Assembly: GCA_963698995.1 (NCBI GenBank)
Contig: CAVOTD010000061.1
Location: 35,806 to 99,805, forward strand
Origin: AP-15 sp963698995
GTDB taxonomy: Bacteria > Pseudomonadota > Alphaproteobacteria > ATCC43930 > CGMCC-115725
DNA length: 64,000 nucleotides
Direction of reading: 5' to 3'
A program made the position numbers and the translations under genes. How positions within the stretch are numbered: position 1 is the first letter of the stretch; each line of letters begins with the position of its first letter. Shown in pieces: positions 24,301 to 33,478 of this stretch. The notes below the pieces were generated by a model. That model searched no databases. It had not been told where the DNA came from and worked only from the letters and a program-made list of their open reading frames with translations.

Positions 24301-24608
24301 TCAGTAACAAGCTCCTGCGCTACGCGCCGAGCCGCGGCGAATTGCCCCGCCGATGCCACCGACCGCGGCACCGATGCCGGCGCCGCGTCCGGCATTCCCC
24401 GAAATGGCACCGATCAGCGCACCTCCGGCGGCACCTCGCGCCGCTCCGGAGAACGGCCCCGGCGTCACCGCATAGCATGGCGGCGGCCGGTAACCTGGCG
24501 GCGGTCCGTAGCGCGGCGGCGGGTAATATTGCGCAATTGACTGGCAGAGGCCGGCATGGCCGCACAGATCCAGCCGACAGCACCGAGCGCAAGAAACGAT
24601 CGGACCAA
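24301..24608 (-). pseudogene. Glycine-zipper exported protein, probably frameshifted
   Basis: The C-terminal half is a glycine-zipper: FSGAARGAAGGALIGAISGN then AGRGAGIGAAVGGIGGAIRR, preceded by a Tyr/Pro-rich linker (QYYPPPRYGPPPGY). A plausible signal peptide, VRSFLALGAVGWICAAMPAS-AS, lies directly upstream in another frame, starting at a TTG (24608) with GGAG seven bases before it. A shift near 24540 would join them. Such proteins sit in the envelope and may oligomerise through the Gly zipper. Confidence 0.55.
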
Positions 24609-24708
24609 TGTCGATCTCCGGTCGAGACCATTGCCGCCCGCATATACGGCGGCGCGGCGGCGAGTGCAATCGCCGGCTGACCGCCGGCCCGAGCGGCAGA
24701 TCGTCGGC

Positions 24709-25056
24709 TCACGGATAATAGCCGGGATACGCGTATCGGTAGCTATAAGCATAGCCGGGATAGCCATAGGGAAGGCCGCGATATCCCCAGCCGGGATATC
24801 CCCAGCCGGGATATCCATAGTAGCTGCCGGGGTAGCCGTAGTAGCCGGGCGGCGGAGGCGTCGTGGCGGCACCCCCGACCACCCCTGTAGCTCCCCCGAT
24901 TGCCGCACCGAGAGCGGCTCCGGGTCCACCCCCTGCGGCGGCGCCGATGGCCGCCCCGGCGCCGGCGCCGAGCAGGCCACCGCCTACCGCCCGCTCGACC
25001 GGGTCGTAGGGATTTGCACAGCCCGACAGGTTCGCGAGCAAGCCTGCCGCGAGCAA
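24709..25056 (-). CDS. Glycine-zipper lipoprotein
   Basis: About 115 residues: a lipoprotein signal (LLAAGLLANLSGC, lipidated Cys ~13), then GLLGAGAGAAIGAAAGGGPG and AALGAAIGGATGVVGGAA, a long glycine zipper, and a C-terminal low-complexity tail of Tyr/Gly/Pro repeats (YPGWGYPGWGY). It likely inserts in the outer membrane. A TTG start at 25056 is used; there is no ATG between an upstream in-frame TAG and the lipobox, so the signal peptide is short. It is next to another glycine-zipper gene with the same Tyr/Pro tail style, but in reverse domain order. Confidence 0.65.
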   Translation of the reverse strand: MLAAGLLANLSGCANPYDPVERAVGGGLLGAGAGAAIGAAAGGGPGAALGAAIGGATGVVGGAATTPPPPGYYGYPGSYYGYPGWGYPGWGYRGLPYGYPGYAYSYRYAYPGYYP

Positions 25057-25253
25057 CCTGAATGCGATGGACCGATGGATGTTGTGTCCGATGCGCCGGA
25101 TAGCCTAGATATGGTCTTGCATCGCGCAGCCGTCGCCTTTTTTCTCAACCTTACACGCATCCTGGTACAACTTTCACGACGTGTTACATCTGTTTACGCG
25201 CTTATTTTAGGCGTATTTGATTCGAGGATACTCCGAGCGTTTGGATTGGGTCG

Positions 25254-26680
25254 ATGTCGAAGATACTCTTGCTCGAATTTAATGAAATTTGCCCACCCCT
25301 CTCAACAAATGGATGGGCGAAGGAAAGCTGCCGAATTTTTCGGCCTTATACAATTCTTCGCAAGTCTTTACCAGTATTGCCGATGTCTCCGATCCGGACT
25401 GTCTCGAGCCGTGGATTCAATGGTATTCGATCCATAGCGGTCTACCTTATGCTGAGCATAAGGTGTTTTACCTGACGGACGGTCCCAAGGCCGATCATCC
25501 GGACATCTGGCGCCGGCTGCAGGGGCTAGGCCGGCCGGTCATGAATTGCGGCAGCATGAATGCTCGCGCCTTGGCCGGCGACGGTGTGTTTTATCTGCCT
25601 GATCCGTGGTGCAGCAACGAGCTCGCCTTCCCGAATGAAGTCGAGGTATTCAAGAACGCGATAGCCAAGTTGGTCCAGGAGAGCACGAGGGACTCTGCAC
25701 TGAGTATCAACGAACTACTGCCGTTCCTGACTTTTCTGGTGCGCCACGGCCTAACGGCAAACACGGTGCGCGCGATCCTGACCCAGCTCGGCAGCGAGCA
25801 GATTTCGCAAGCGGATGTCAAATGGCGCCGGGTGGCTCTGGCGGACCGGCTGCAATTTGACGTATTCCGCCATTACTATCGGCGGATGCGTCCCGATTTT
25901 GCGACCTTCTTCATCAACAGCACTGCCCATTTGCAACATGCTTACTGGCGCCACATGCAACCGGAGGCGTTTTCAATCAAACCTTCGAAATTTGAGCTTG
26001 AGAGCTACGGCGATGCGGTTCTGTTCGGATATCAGTCGATGGATGCGCTGCTCCGGCGGTTCGCCACATTGATAGATCCGAACACGACTATCATTCTCTG
26101 CTCGGCGCTAAGTCAGCAGCCGTTCTTGAAGCGCGAGGGACACGGCGGCCAATACTTTTATCGGCTACGCGACGTCTCATACTTTCTCGAGCTGCTCGGT
26201 ATCACCCCCCGGCTGGTCGAGCCGGTCATGACGCATCAATATCTGCTCCGCTTCGACGATCCCGCCGAGGCCGAAACAGCAATGGCCGCCATCAAGCAGA
26301 TAAAATTCGGCGAGCAGGAGGTATTCGGAGTGCGGGCTTCCGGCGGCGACATTCATCTCGGCTGCCAGGTGTTCGACAAGCTCGAGAAGGACGCGCAAAT
26401 CCGCGGGATACCAGGCCGCAGCGAGCCTCTGCCGTTTCTTAACCTGTTCTATCCGATCGACGCCATCAAGAGCGGGCGGCACCACCCCGAAGGCGTTCTG
26501 TGGCTGCGCACGGGCCATCATGCCGTGCACGCCGATCCTGTCTCGATCCTCGACATAGCGCCGACGATTTTCGATCTGATGGGCGTCGGCGACCTGGTCG
26601 ATCGGGATGCTTTGCGCGGCGGCAGTCTGATACCGTGCCTCTATCCCGGCGCGGAGGTTGTGCAGCACCGCGTCGCTTGA
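25254..26680 (+). pseudogene. Alkaline-phosphatase-superfamily protein (phosphodiesterase-like), frameshift near the start
   Basis: The ATG at 25254 gives MSKILLLEFNEICPPL, the usual first strand of this family with the metal-binding Glu/Asn region; the remaining ~460 residues are in the next frame, beginning LNKWMGEGKLPNFSALYNSS. One missing C in the CCCCTC run near 25300 explains it. Later landmarks are MNCGSMNAR, DFATFFINSTAHLQHAYWRH, SALSQQPF and GHHAVHADPVSILDIAPTIF with the C-terminal metal-binding His. It is probably a membrane-associated or cytosolic phosphodiesterase/phosphatase acting in surface-glycan metabolism. It is the first gene of the glycan region. Confidence 0.75.
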
Positions 26681-27775
26681 CTACCCACGCCGTTGTCCGG
26701 CGGCCAACTTAGACCGCACCGAGCGGCCGAGGGAGGCGAGCCGATCGGGAAGCAAGGGGCGTGCTCGCTCGGCATGATCGACAAGCCAGTCAGCGATCGC
26801 AAATCGCCGAGACATCGACAAGTCCAGGCGGTGGCGCGTGATCGGCACGATCTCGCCGCCAAACTTTCGTAAAAACAGGTGGGACCCACCCAGGCTGTAT
26901 TTGGTCAAGCCGGCGCCGCATCCCCATTCGATCGCCCGCCAATGCAGCAGGTCGTTCGGCCGCAGGTGCAACGCGCCCTCCAAAGAACTGTTCGCTGCGT
27001 ATTCCATCACGCCTCGCGGAAAAAAGCGGATCACCACTCCGGCGATAATCTTTCCTTGATAGCGGGCGAGCAGGAGCAATCGATTGTTGGTCAAGGCGAA
27101 AGCCTGTTGGAATTCTTCCTCTCCCACCAATGGCAAGGCCTTGCGGTTGGACCAGTCGACACAGATCGCATAATAGGCGGATACCTCGTCCGGACCGTTC
27201 GCCGGCTCGACGGACACTCCGTATTTGACTGATTTCTTGATATTCGTCCGCTTGTTGTCGGAAAATTTCCGAAAGAGAGCATCCGGGCCGCGCGACAAAT
27301 CGAGCATCACGACCCCTTCGTGGCGCTTCTTGCGAAGCCGCGGTTCGACCAGGGTCTCCATGTCGGACCATACGAACAAATCCACCAATTTTGCGGTCTC
27401 CGCCGCCGCAACCAGACCGTTTACCAGATTTGCCATGGCACGGGAGCGATCGGCGCCCCGTGACAAGGCGATTTGCGGGCGGACCGACAGACCCGATTGA
27501 ACGCGAACGCCGTCATGGGTGCCGGTCAAGACGCCAGTGACTTCGTCATCGACGAGGCTGAGTACGGCGAACGGCTTACTGCGTCGAAGCGATGATTCCA
27601 AGAAGAATTCGGGTGCGGTGTAATGCGTCGGGAAATCGGAATCGGCCAGGCAGGCGCGCCACCCCGCCTCGATCTGACCGGTCGGTGGGTCGCGCAGAAT
27701 GCAAAACGAGCAATTGGACCGCTTTGGTGCGGCTGCGCCTGTCGTCTGGCTGAGGGGTCCGTTTGGTGCCGTCAT
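26681..27775 (-). CDS. FemAB/GNAT-like acyltransferase
   Basis: A 364-residue protein of the BioF2-like/FemAB acetyltransferase group. Typical stretches are RKKRHEGVVMLDLSRGPDAL, FSDNKRTNIKKSVKYGVSV, YQGKIIAGVVIRFFPRGVME, LRPNDLLHWRAIEWGCGAGL and YSLGGSHLFLRKFGGEIVP. Such proteins transfer acyl or aminoacyl groups to cell-surface polymers, and relatives occur in exopolysaccharide loci. Its start overlaps by 4 bp (ATGA) the stop of the methyltransferase-acyltransferase fusion, so the two are co-translated. It is convergent with the alkaline-phosphatase-superfamily gene. Confidence 0.82.
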   Translation of the reverse strand: MTAPNGPLSQTTGAAAPKRSNCSFCILRDPPTGQIEAGWRACLADSDFPTHYTAPEFFLESSLRRSKPFAVLSLVDDEVTGVLTGTHDGVRVQSGLSVRPQIALSRGADRSRAMANLVNGLVAAAETAKLVDLFVWSDMETLVEPRLRKKRHEGVVMLDLSRGPDALFRKFSDNKRTNIKKSVKYGVSVEPANGPDEVSAYYAICVDWSNRKALPLVGEEEFQQAFALTNNRLLLLARYQGKIIAGVVIRFFPRGVMEYAANSSLEGALHLRPNDLLHWRAIEWGCGAGLTKYSLGGSHLFLRKFGGEIVPITRHRLDLSMSRRFAIADWLVDHAERARPLLPDRLASLGRSVRSKLAAGQRRG

Positions 27776-29532
27776 TGCCGAACCGGCTGCGGCCGCGCTC
27801 GTTTCGGCGCCTTCCCGTCGAAGCGCGAATCGCCCGCCGTCTCGGTGGTCTGCGATCTGAGGTCAGCCGCGATTGAGCGCCTTGGGAGGCAGTGCCCAAG
27901 GACGACGCGAGCGGTTCGTGAGGCCTGCCCGGCGGCTCGTTTCAGCCGGGAGGCTCCGTCCCACGCCTGTCGTACCAAGAAATGCGCGGTGACCAGAAAC
28001 AAATGCTTTAATGTGGTCGGTAACCAAATCGCCTTGACGTAATCAATATTGCCGGTCGCAAAAAAGACTTTGTATTCCGCAGCCATACCTCCGAAGTCAA
28101 ATACGCGAAATCTGCGTTCTGCGAATAATCGTTCTAAAATAAGGAAAAGGAGAACCGTTCCTGGTGAAAAACGTCCGAACGCCGGATCGTGGCCTAGCAG
28201 TGCGTAGATGATAACGTCCGCGTCGATTTTACAAAACGCATAAGCGATCGGTGTATCGCCGTGCATTAAAAGAAATCCGCGGACCCGCCCTTTTTCCGCT
28301 TCCCCGATCAGGGTGTCTTTGAACCCTTCGGTTTCCGGAAAAGCCCAACCGATCTTGCGTTGATAGGTAAGCACAGAGACGGCGATCGCATGTCGGCGAA
28401 ACTCGATCATCTCTTCGGGCGTCGCGTAGCTGCGGAGATCGACTGGACCTCCCGCATGGTCGGCAAAGCGGCGCACCTTGCGCCTTAGGGTGTTTCTGGT
28501 TTTTCCGGAAAATCTTTCAAGATAGCTGTCAAAGGATCCATTGGCGAGATCGATGAAATACCGTTTGCCGCGATAGGCCGCATAACGGATTACCTTACGA
28601 TCGAACGACAATGTGCGGGAGATTGAGCCGTCGTCCGGCATTTGCTGATAGGTGACGGGCTGCAAGACAGGCGGTCGCTTCAATGGGCGGGTCTGCGCGA
28701 CGAGAGGACTGGTGAGATTGGAGACGGAGGCGAATTTCCACTTTCCGAATATCATTGGACCGAACTGGAATGCCAGTACCTCGGTCGCATCTTGCCAAGG
28801 CGGCGGCAGGCCGCGAAAAACGACATACGGCATAAAGGAATTGCCGGTCTCATCAAAGGTTTCGCCGGCCCGGATCTGTCTGAGCCAAGCCGCATTTGTC
28901 AGGACCTGGAGCCATACCGGGTTAAGGTAGACAATAGTGACCGATAATCCCTGTATGACCAGACGCGACAGTTTTTCAATCGCAGGCGCGAGCACCGACG
29001 CGCTGCACGGGTTGAATATATAGACGAGGACGTGATCCAACGTCGCCACGCCCTCATACCCGTATTCGTCAATGCCGGTGCAAACGACCGAGATCTCGGA
29101 AGACTGTGATTGGGGTGAACAGTATTTCCGGATGTTGTCGAGGGCAACCTCACAGAGCGCGGGAGAGATTTCAATTCCGATGATCGATTGGAACGGATAG
29201 TGGGAGGCGAGAAGCAGGGTCCTTCCCTTGCCCGACCCGAAATCGATAAAAGCCGTTCTGCTGTAGTCGATCGGAAGCCTGGCGATCAACGAATGAAAAA
29301 AGCTGATCGGGGTGGCTTCGTAGCGAACCGATTTATCGGGAGACAAGCCTAGCTCTTGGAGAGTTACCCGTCCCGCCGTGTGGACGCCGGCACGCCGGTC
29401 AAAACGCAGGTGACGGCGCTGGAGCTGTCGGGTGATCAAGCGACGAAACGGATGAACCGCATTCTTCAATGCAATCCAAAGAAAGAGACGAGGGCTCATT
29501 CTCGACGATTTCGCCCAAATTGTTTGCTGCAT
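27772..29532 (-). CDS. Fusion of class I SAM methyltransferase and FemAB-like acyltransferase
   Basis: A 586-residue two-domain protein. Residues ~60-250 are a SAM methyltransferase: FIDFGSGKGRTLLLASHYPF (motif I), IIGIEISPALCEVALDNIRK, and VLVYIFNPCSASV in place of the usual NPPY-like motif. Residues ~310-520 are FemAB/GNAT-like: RYFIDLANGSFDSYL, RKVRRFADHAGGPVDLR, GFLLMHGDTPIAYAFCKI, FGRFSPGTVLLFLILERLF, FDFGGMAAEYKVFFATG. The C-terminal tail is Arg-rich. The methyltransferase half is clearly related to the stand-alone protein at 29759. The fusion suggests methylation and acylation of the same surface substrate. The stop overlaps the next gene by 4 bp. Confidence 0.82.
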   Translation of the reverse strand: MQQTIWAKSSRMSPRLFLWIALKNAVHPFRRLITRQLQRRHLRFDRRAGVHTAGRVTLQELGLSPDKSVRYEATPISFFHSLIARLPIDYSRTAFIDFGSGKGRTLLLASHYPFQSIIGIEISPALCEVALDNIRKYCSPQSQSSEISVVCTGIDEYGYEGVATLDHVLVYIFNPCSASVLAPAIEKLSRLVIQGLSVTIVYLNPVWLQVLTNAAWLRQIRAGETFDETGNSFMPYVVFRGLPPPWQDATEVLAFQFGPMIFGKWKFASVSNLTSPLVAQTRPLKRPPVLQPVTYQQMPDDGSISRTLSFDRKVIRYAAYRGKRYFIDLANGSFDSYLERFSGKTRNTLRRKVRRFADHAGGPVDLRSYATPEEMIEFRRHAIAVSVLTYQRKIGWAFPETEGFKDTLIGEAEKGRVRGFLLMHGDTPIAYAFCKIDADVIIYALLGHDPAFGRFSPGTVLLFLILERLFAERRFRVFDFGGMAAEYKVFFATGNIDYVKAIWLPTTLKHLFLVTAHFLVRQAWDGASRLKRAAGQASRTARVVLGHCLPRRSIAADLRSQTTETAGDSRFDGKAPKRARPQPVRQ

Positions 29533-29758
29533 TCGTCCATTTATCCGAGCGAAATCGTTATTGAACTAGCAACGGCATGCTAACATCTGCAATCGAAGCC
29601 TGAAGATTGGCGATCGCGGTGACCAACTATCGCAGTTATATTCGAAAACTTCAACACTCGAACCCGAAACGTCCCGCCAACTACGAGAATGACCATCTTC
29701 TAGTGACGTGTGCGCGACCGCCGGATGGCGGGTAGATTGTGAAACGGAGATTGGAAGC

Positions 29759-30418
29759 ATGTTGAGTGCGCCCCGCGCGCGGTTCTCTTGGTGGATCAAA
29801 CGGAGTTCGGGGATCGTGTTCGACGCACTGCATCGAGTGGACACTGCGGCCGGTGAGACCCCACTCGAAATCGCCAGTGCAAACCGCGACAAAGCAGTTC
29901 CTTACGATCCCGCACCATGGCGGATCTTGTGCCGGTCCCTGCAGCGGGGTTCGTTGCAAGCGCCGGGTTTTACCTTTGTGGATCTCGGTTGTGGCAAGGG
30001 GAAGGTCCTGTTGTCCGCGCTGGCGCTGCCTTTTAACCGCATCGTCGGCGTGGAATTTTCGCCTTTGCTCTGCCGGATTGCGGAGGAAAATATCGCTTCG
30101 GCACGGTTGGTGCGCCGCAGCTGCTCTGCCATACAGGTCATTTGCTGCGATGCCGTCGAATACCCGATACCGGAAGAGCCCACTATTTTTTTCTTTTATA
30201 ATCCCTTCAGCTACGAGGTCATGGAAATTGTGCTTGGCAACATTGTCTGTGCCCATGATCGAGCGCCGTGCCTTCGCTACCTGATCCTTTACGCGGCGTC
30301 GTCGAGCATGCCGAAAATCATCGAGTTCTTTCAAAGGGTGAGCGGCGATCGCGCCCGTCTGAGGGTTTCGGGCCTTTTGGGACGGCGGAGCCTCAATATT
30401 TTCGAACTCGCCCCCTAA
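29759..30418 (+). CDS. Class I SAM-dependent methyltransferase
   Basis: About 219 residues. Motif I is FVDLGCGKGKVLLSALALPF, followed by IVGVEFSPLLCRIAEENIAS and a catalytic-loop stretch IFFFYNPFSYEVM. These match position by position the methyltransferase half of the fusion protein at 27772 (FxDxGxGKGxxLL...PF..I(I/V)GxExSPxLC). It starts at the ATG at 29759, preceded by GGAAG; a longer frame back to 29708 lacks support. It is divergent from the fusion gene, with about 225 bp between the starts. The substrate is unknown, but the setting points to a surface glycan. Confidence 0.82.
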   Translation: MLSAPRARFSWWIKRSSGIVFDALHRVDTAAGETPLEIASANRDKAVPYDPAPWRILCRSLQRGSLQAPGFTFVDLGCGKGKVLLSALALPFNRIVGVEFSPLLCRIAEENIASARLVRRSCSAIQVICCDAVEYPIPEEPTIFFFYNPFSYEVMEIVLGNIVCAHDRAPCLRYLILYAASSSMPKIIEFFQRVSGDRARLRVSGLLGRRSLNIFELAP

Positions 30419-30467
30419 GAGTGCGGAGATCCATCGTATCGATGCGCCTGCAATAGGGTCTCTTCGT

Positions 30468-31961
30468 TCAGTTTCCGGCTCGTTGACGGCGTAGGATCCA
30501 GCCGACGACTTCGACGCCCTCGCCGATGACTGGACTACCGATCACGAAGAGGGCAGCGCCGTAGGTCACCGCGCCGCTCACCGACAGGAAGATCAGCCGG
30601 ATCAGTGAGGATTCCGGCCGTCCCCCCGACACGAACTCGCGCAGCAAAAGCACGATTGCGATCATTGCCGCGGTTGCTGCAAATACCGGCCAGAGCTGCG
30701 ACCAGAGTTCGGCGAACCTCCCGTTCAATTCGGTCAATACCTCCCGGGCCATGAATATCATGACCGCGCAATAAGCCGGCGTCGAGAACAGGACCATACC
30801 TGACGCTCCACCCCACAGCGCGCCGATGACGGCAGCAGCCGGCATCACGATCAACAGCGCGCCACAGTACCAGACCAAGAACCCCTCTCGGCGCCGCGCG
30901 AACAAAACCGGCGGCAGCAGGACATCGACGGCGCGCACCGCCCCATAGACGCACAGCAACCGCAGGACCGGGACCGAAGCCAACCATTTCGGACCGAGCA
31001 GCACGGTGACCAAGTCGTCCGCGACCAACGAGATTCCCGCCGATGCCGGTACGGCGATCGCGGCGGTCAGGCGCACGGCGCGGTAGAACGCGGCGCGCAT
31101 CGCATCGATGTCGCGCTGCAGCTCCGCCATCACCGGCGAGCTCAGCATGTTGACGACGGCCGAGATCTTGCTTCCCGGGGTCAGCGCCAATTCTTCTGCC
31201 ATCGAGTAAAGGCCGATGGTGGCGACCTGCCCGCTGATCTTCCCGATGACCAGCGTGTTGGACCACTCGCGCAACACCCACAAGGTCTTGACGCCTAATG
31301 TTGCCAGGCTGAAGCGGATCACCTCCCTGACCCGATCCCCGCCGACGCGCAGGCCGGGACACCATGGCGCGAAGGCTACAGTGGCGGCGCTGCGCGCAGT
31401 CGGGGCGACGAGCGCGGCGACGACCAGCGTCCATACCCCCAATCCGCCGAGCGCACATGCCAGGGTGACCGGCAACGTTACCACCGCGCCGATGACTTCG
31501 GCTTGCGACACACGATCGAGCGCAAGCCGCTTGCGCAGCAAGCTGTCGGAAACCACGCGGCAGGCAGTTATCGGCAGGATCACGGCCAATACCGGAAGGA
31601 CCTCGGCGAGGCGAGGCACGGCGAACCAACCGGCGATCATCGGCGCCGAGAACATGAGAGCGACGCACCCGATCGTCGCCAAACTCATGACGATCCAGAA
31701 GCACGTATCGATTTCACGGCGGTCGAGGTCGCGGAACTGGATGATCGCCGAGCCGAGCCCCATTTCGGCGAGCATGCCCATCGTCCCGGTCCAAAAGGTG
31801 GCGAGCGCCATTACGCCGTAATCGGCCGGCACGAGGATGCGAGCGACCAGCAAGGTCGTGGCAAAGGTAACGACTTGCAGCACCCCGCGCGACCAGGTGA
31901 TCCAAAACATCGAGCGGGCGACGCGCACCCGCAACGATGGGGTGCCCAATGCCGGCATCAA
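30468..31961 (-). CDS. Polysaccharide flippase (MATE/Wzx-like, PST family)
   Basis: A 497-residue membrane protein with about 12-14 helices and the start VARSMFWITWSRGVLQVVTF, then ARILVPADYGVMALATFW, which is the conserved N-terminus of PST-family oligosaccharide flippases. Internal features are AEMGLGSAIIQFRDLDRREI and LLCVYGAVRAVDVLLPPVLF. It would translocate lipid-linked glycan repeat units to the periplasmic face. It lies 36 bp downstream of the O-glycosylation ligase gene and shares its operon. Confidence 0.9.
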   Translation of the reverse strand: MMPALGTPSLRVRVARSMFWITWSRGVLQVVTFATTLLVARILVPADYGVMALATFWTGTMGMLAEMGLGSAIIQFRDLDRREIDTCFWIVMSLATIGCVALMFSAPMIAGWFAVPRLAEVLPVLAVILPITACRVVSDSLLRKRLALDRVSQAEVIGAVVTLPVTLACALGGLGVWTLVVAALVAPTARSAATVAFAPWCPGLRVGGDRVREVIRFSLATLGVKTLWVLREWSNTLVIGKISGQVATIGLYSMAEELALTPGSKISAVVNMLSSPVMAELQRDIDAMRAAFYRAVRLTAAIAVPASAGISLVADDLVTVLLGPKWLASVPVLRLLCVYGAVRAVDVLLPPVLFARRREGFLVWYCGALLIVMPAAAVIGALWGGASGMVLFSTPAYCAVMIFMAREVLTELNGRFAELWSQLWPVFAATAAMIAIVLLLREFVSGGRPESSLIRLIFLSVSGAVTYGAALFVIGSPVIGEGVEVVGWILRRQRAGN

Positions 31962-31997
31962 ATTCTCACCTGCCCCGCCGCATGGCGAAACTCAAAA

Positions 31998-33365
31998 TCA
32001 CCAACGGCCCTGAACATAACCCGTGCGATTGGCGGCGGCGAGCGGGGTGGCGGCAGTGTTCTGCCGCGACGCCTGCAGTCGCATCGCGACCGACCCAATC
32101 GGGACCGTGATCTCTTTTGCGACCAGCCGCCGCGCCGCGTCGAATATGAAGATGATGCACCAATATTCGTCCAGATAAGCCTGCGAAGCAAAGGCGCCGG
32201 CGGTCGCATAGCCGACCAGCACGGCTTGCCCCATCCGTCCGAGCAGGTTCGCCCAGGCGAGCTCGGGCCGGCTCCGCGACCGGCGGATCAGCCACGCGCA
32301 GTTGAGCCACGAATACCCCAGTATCATCAGGAACAGCGCGAGACCGACCCAGCCATGCTCCGACAGCGCGTCGAAATAGATGCTGTGCGCCGCACGCGGC
32401 TTTGTCAGCCGCGGCAAATCGGTGCCGCGCAGCATATCATTGGTGATTGCCGGAGAGAAGGTTACCCTGAAGCCGCCGCCGGTCGCCGGGTGGAGTTCGG
32501 CGATCCGCAGGGAAATCTTCCAAAGTTGGATCCGGCCCTCTGCCGAGTTGTCCTCCTGGTAGGTTTCTATCGTCCCCATTCGTTGAAACCATTGGTTTGG
32601 GGCGAACAGGTAGACGCAGACCGCCAGCATGGCGATCAGGATACCCGCCGAAACTTTCGCCCGGGATCTGAGCCAGAACACAGCGCCCATTGCGCACACG
32701 CCAACCAATGCGCCGCGGGAGTAGGTCAGAAAGACCGCCACGGTGACGAGGAAACCCATCGCCATCAGGCCACGGCGGAGATGCCGATTTGTCGTGAGCT
32801 GCCATTGATAGAAGATCAACGGCAAAATCAATATCAAGCCGAGGCCGAAATCGTTGTTGTCTGCAAGCATCCCTCCGTCCGGCCCGTGAATTCTGCTGCC
32901 GCCGTGAAGGATGCCCGAGATCGCGCCTTTGACCCCCCAGATCCCGATCGTCAGGGCGACCGTCCAGATCAGCTGGTTCACCCGCTCGCGCGTCGTCGTC
33001 AAAGCGTATCCGACGAGGCACATGAACAGCATCTTTTCGACGCCGGTCCACTTCACCCAGACATCCGCTGACGGTCCCAGCGCAAACCACGACGTGACCG
33101 TGATCCACAGCGAAAACAGCAACGTCAGTATCACCAGCGGCGTGAGCGGGAGGTGCTTTTTCTCGGTTCGAGAAAACAGCCACGAGATGCAGGTCAGAAT
33201 CGCGATGACATAGGCGTAATTGAGCCCGGCGAACGGCCCACCCCAGATCAAGGTATGAAAATTACCCAGCGAGAAAACATACCAGATCAGCACCCCGTAA
33301 AACGGGGATACGAAAATCAGCGGCAAACTCGAAACGAACGCTAGGAAAAAGGCCAGCCCTCGCAT
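31998..33365 (-). CDS. Exosortase-A-type O-glycosylation ligase (Wzy/O-antigen ligase family)
   Basis: A 455-residue polytopic membrane protein with the pattern of the putative O-glycosylation ligase linked to exosortase A systems (TIGR03097 type): SLPLIFVSPFYGVLIWYVFS, EKMLFMCLVGYALTTTRERV, HGGSRIHGPDGGMLADNNDF and FLTYSRGALVGVC, ending in a large periplasmic loop GRIQLWKISLRIAELHPATG and PRAAHSIYFDALSEHGWVGL. In known loci it sits with PEP-CTERM sorting and exopolysaccharide genes. No exosortase or PEP-CTERM protein is in this window. The start follows the methyltransferase gene by ~113 bp. Confidence 0.88.
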   Translation of the reverse strand: MRGLAFFLAFVSSLPLIFVSPFYGVLIWYVFSLGNFHTLIWGGPFAGLNYAYVIAILTCISWLFSRTEKKHLPLTPLVILTLLFSLWITVTSWFALGPSADVWVKWTGVEKMLFMCLVGYALTTTRERVNQLIWTVALTIGIWGVKGAISGILHGGSRIHGPDGGMLADNNDFGLGLILILPLIFYQWQLTTNRHLRRGLMAMGFLVTVAVFLTYSRGALVGVCAMGAVFWLRSRAKVSAGILIAMLAVCVYLFAPNQWFQRMGTIETYQEDNSAEGRIQLWKISLRIAELHPATGGGFRVTFSPAITNDMLRGTDLPRLTKPRAAHSIYFDALSEHGWVGLALFLMILGYSWLNCAWLIRRSRSRPELAWANLLGRMGQAVLVGYATAGAFASQAYLDEYWCIIFIFDAARRLVAKEITVPIGSVAMRLQASRQNTAATPLAAANRTGYVQGRW

Positions 33366-33478
33366 CTCGGCTTAACCCGTACGGTCCGCCGGCGAACGGC
33401 CGCCCGGCCCGGATGGCTGGCACGCGCAGTGAGCTGGCGGCAATCGCCCAATCATGGCAATAACGCCGATCACTGGCT

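Noticed and set aside
31503..33071. Plus-strand open frame across the flippase and O-glycosylation ligase genes
   Set aside because: Opposite strand to two membrane proteins; no start site or domain.
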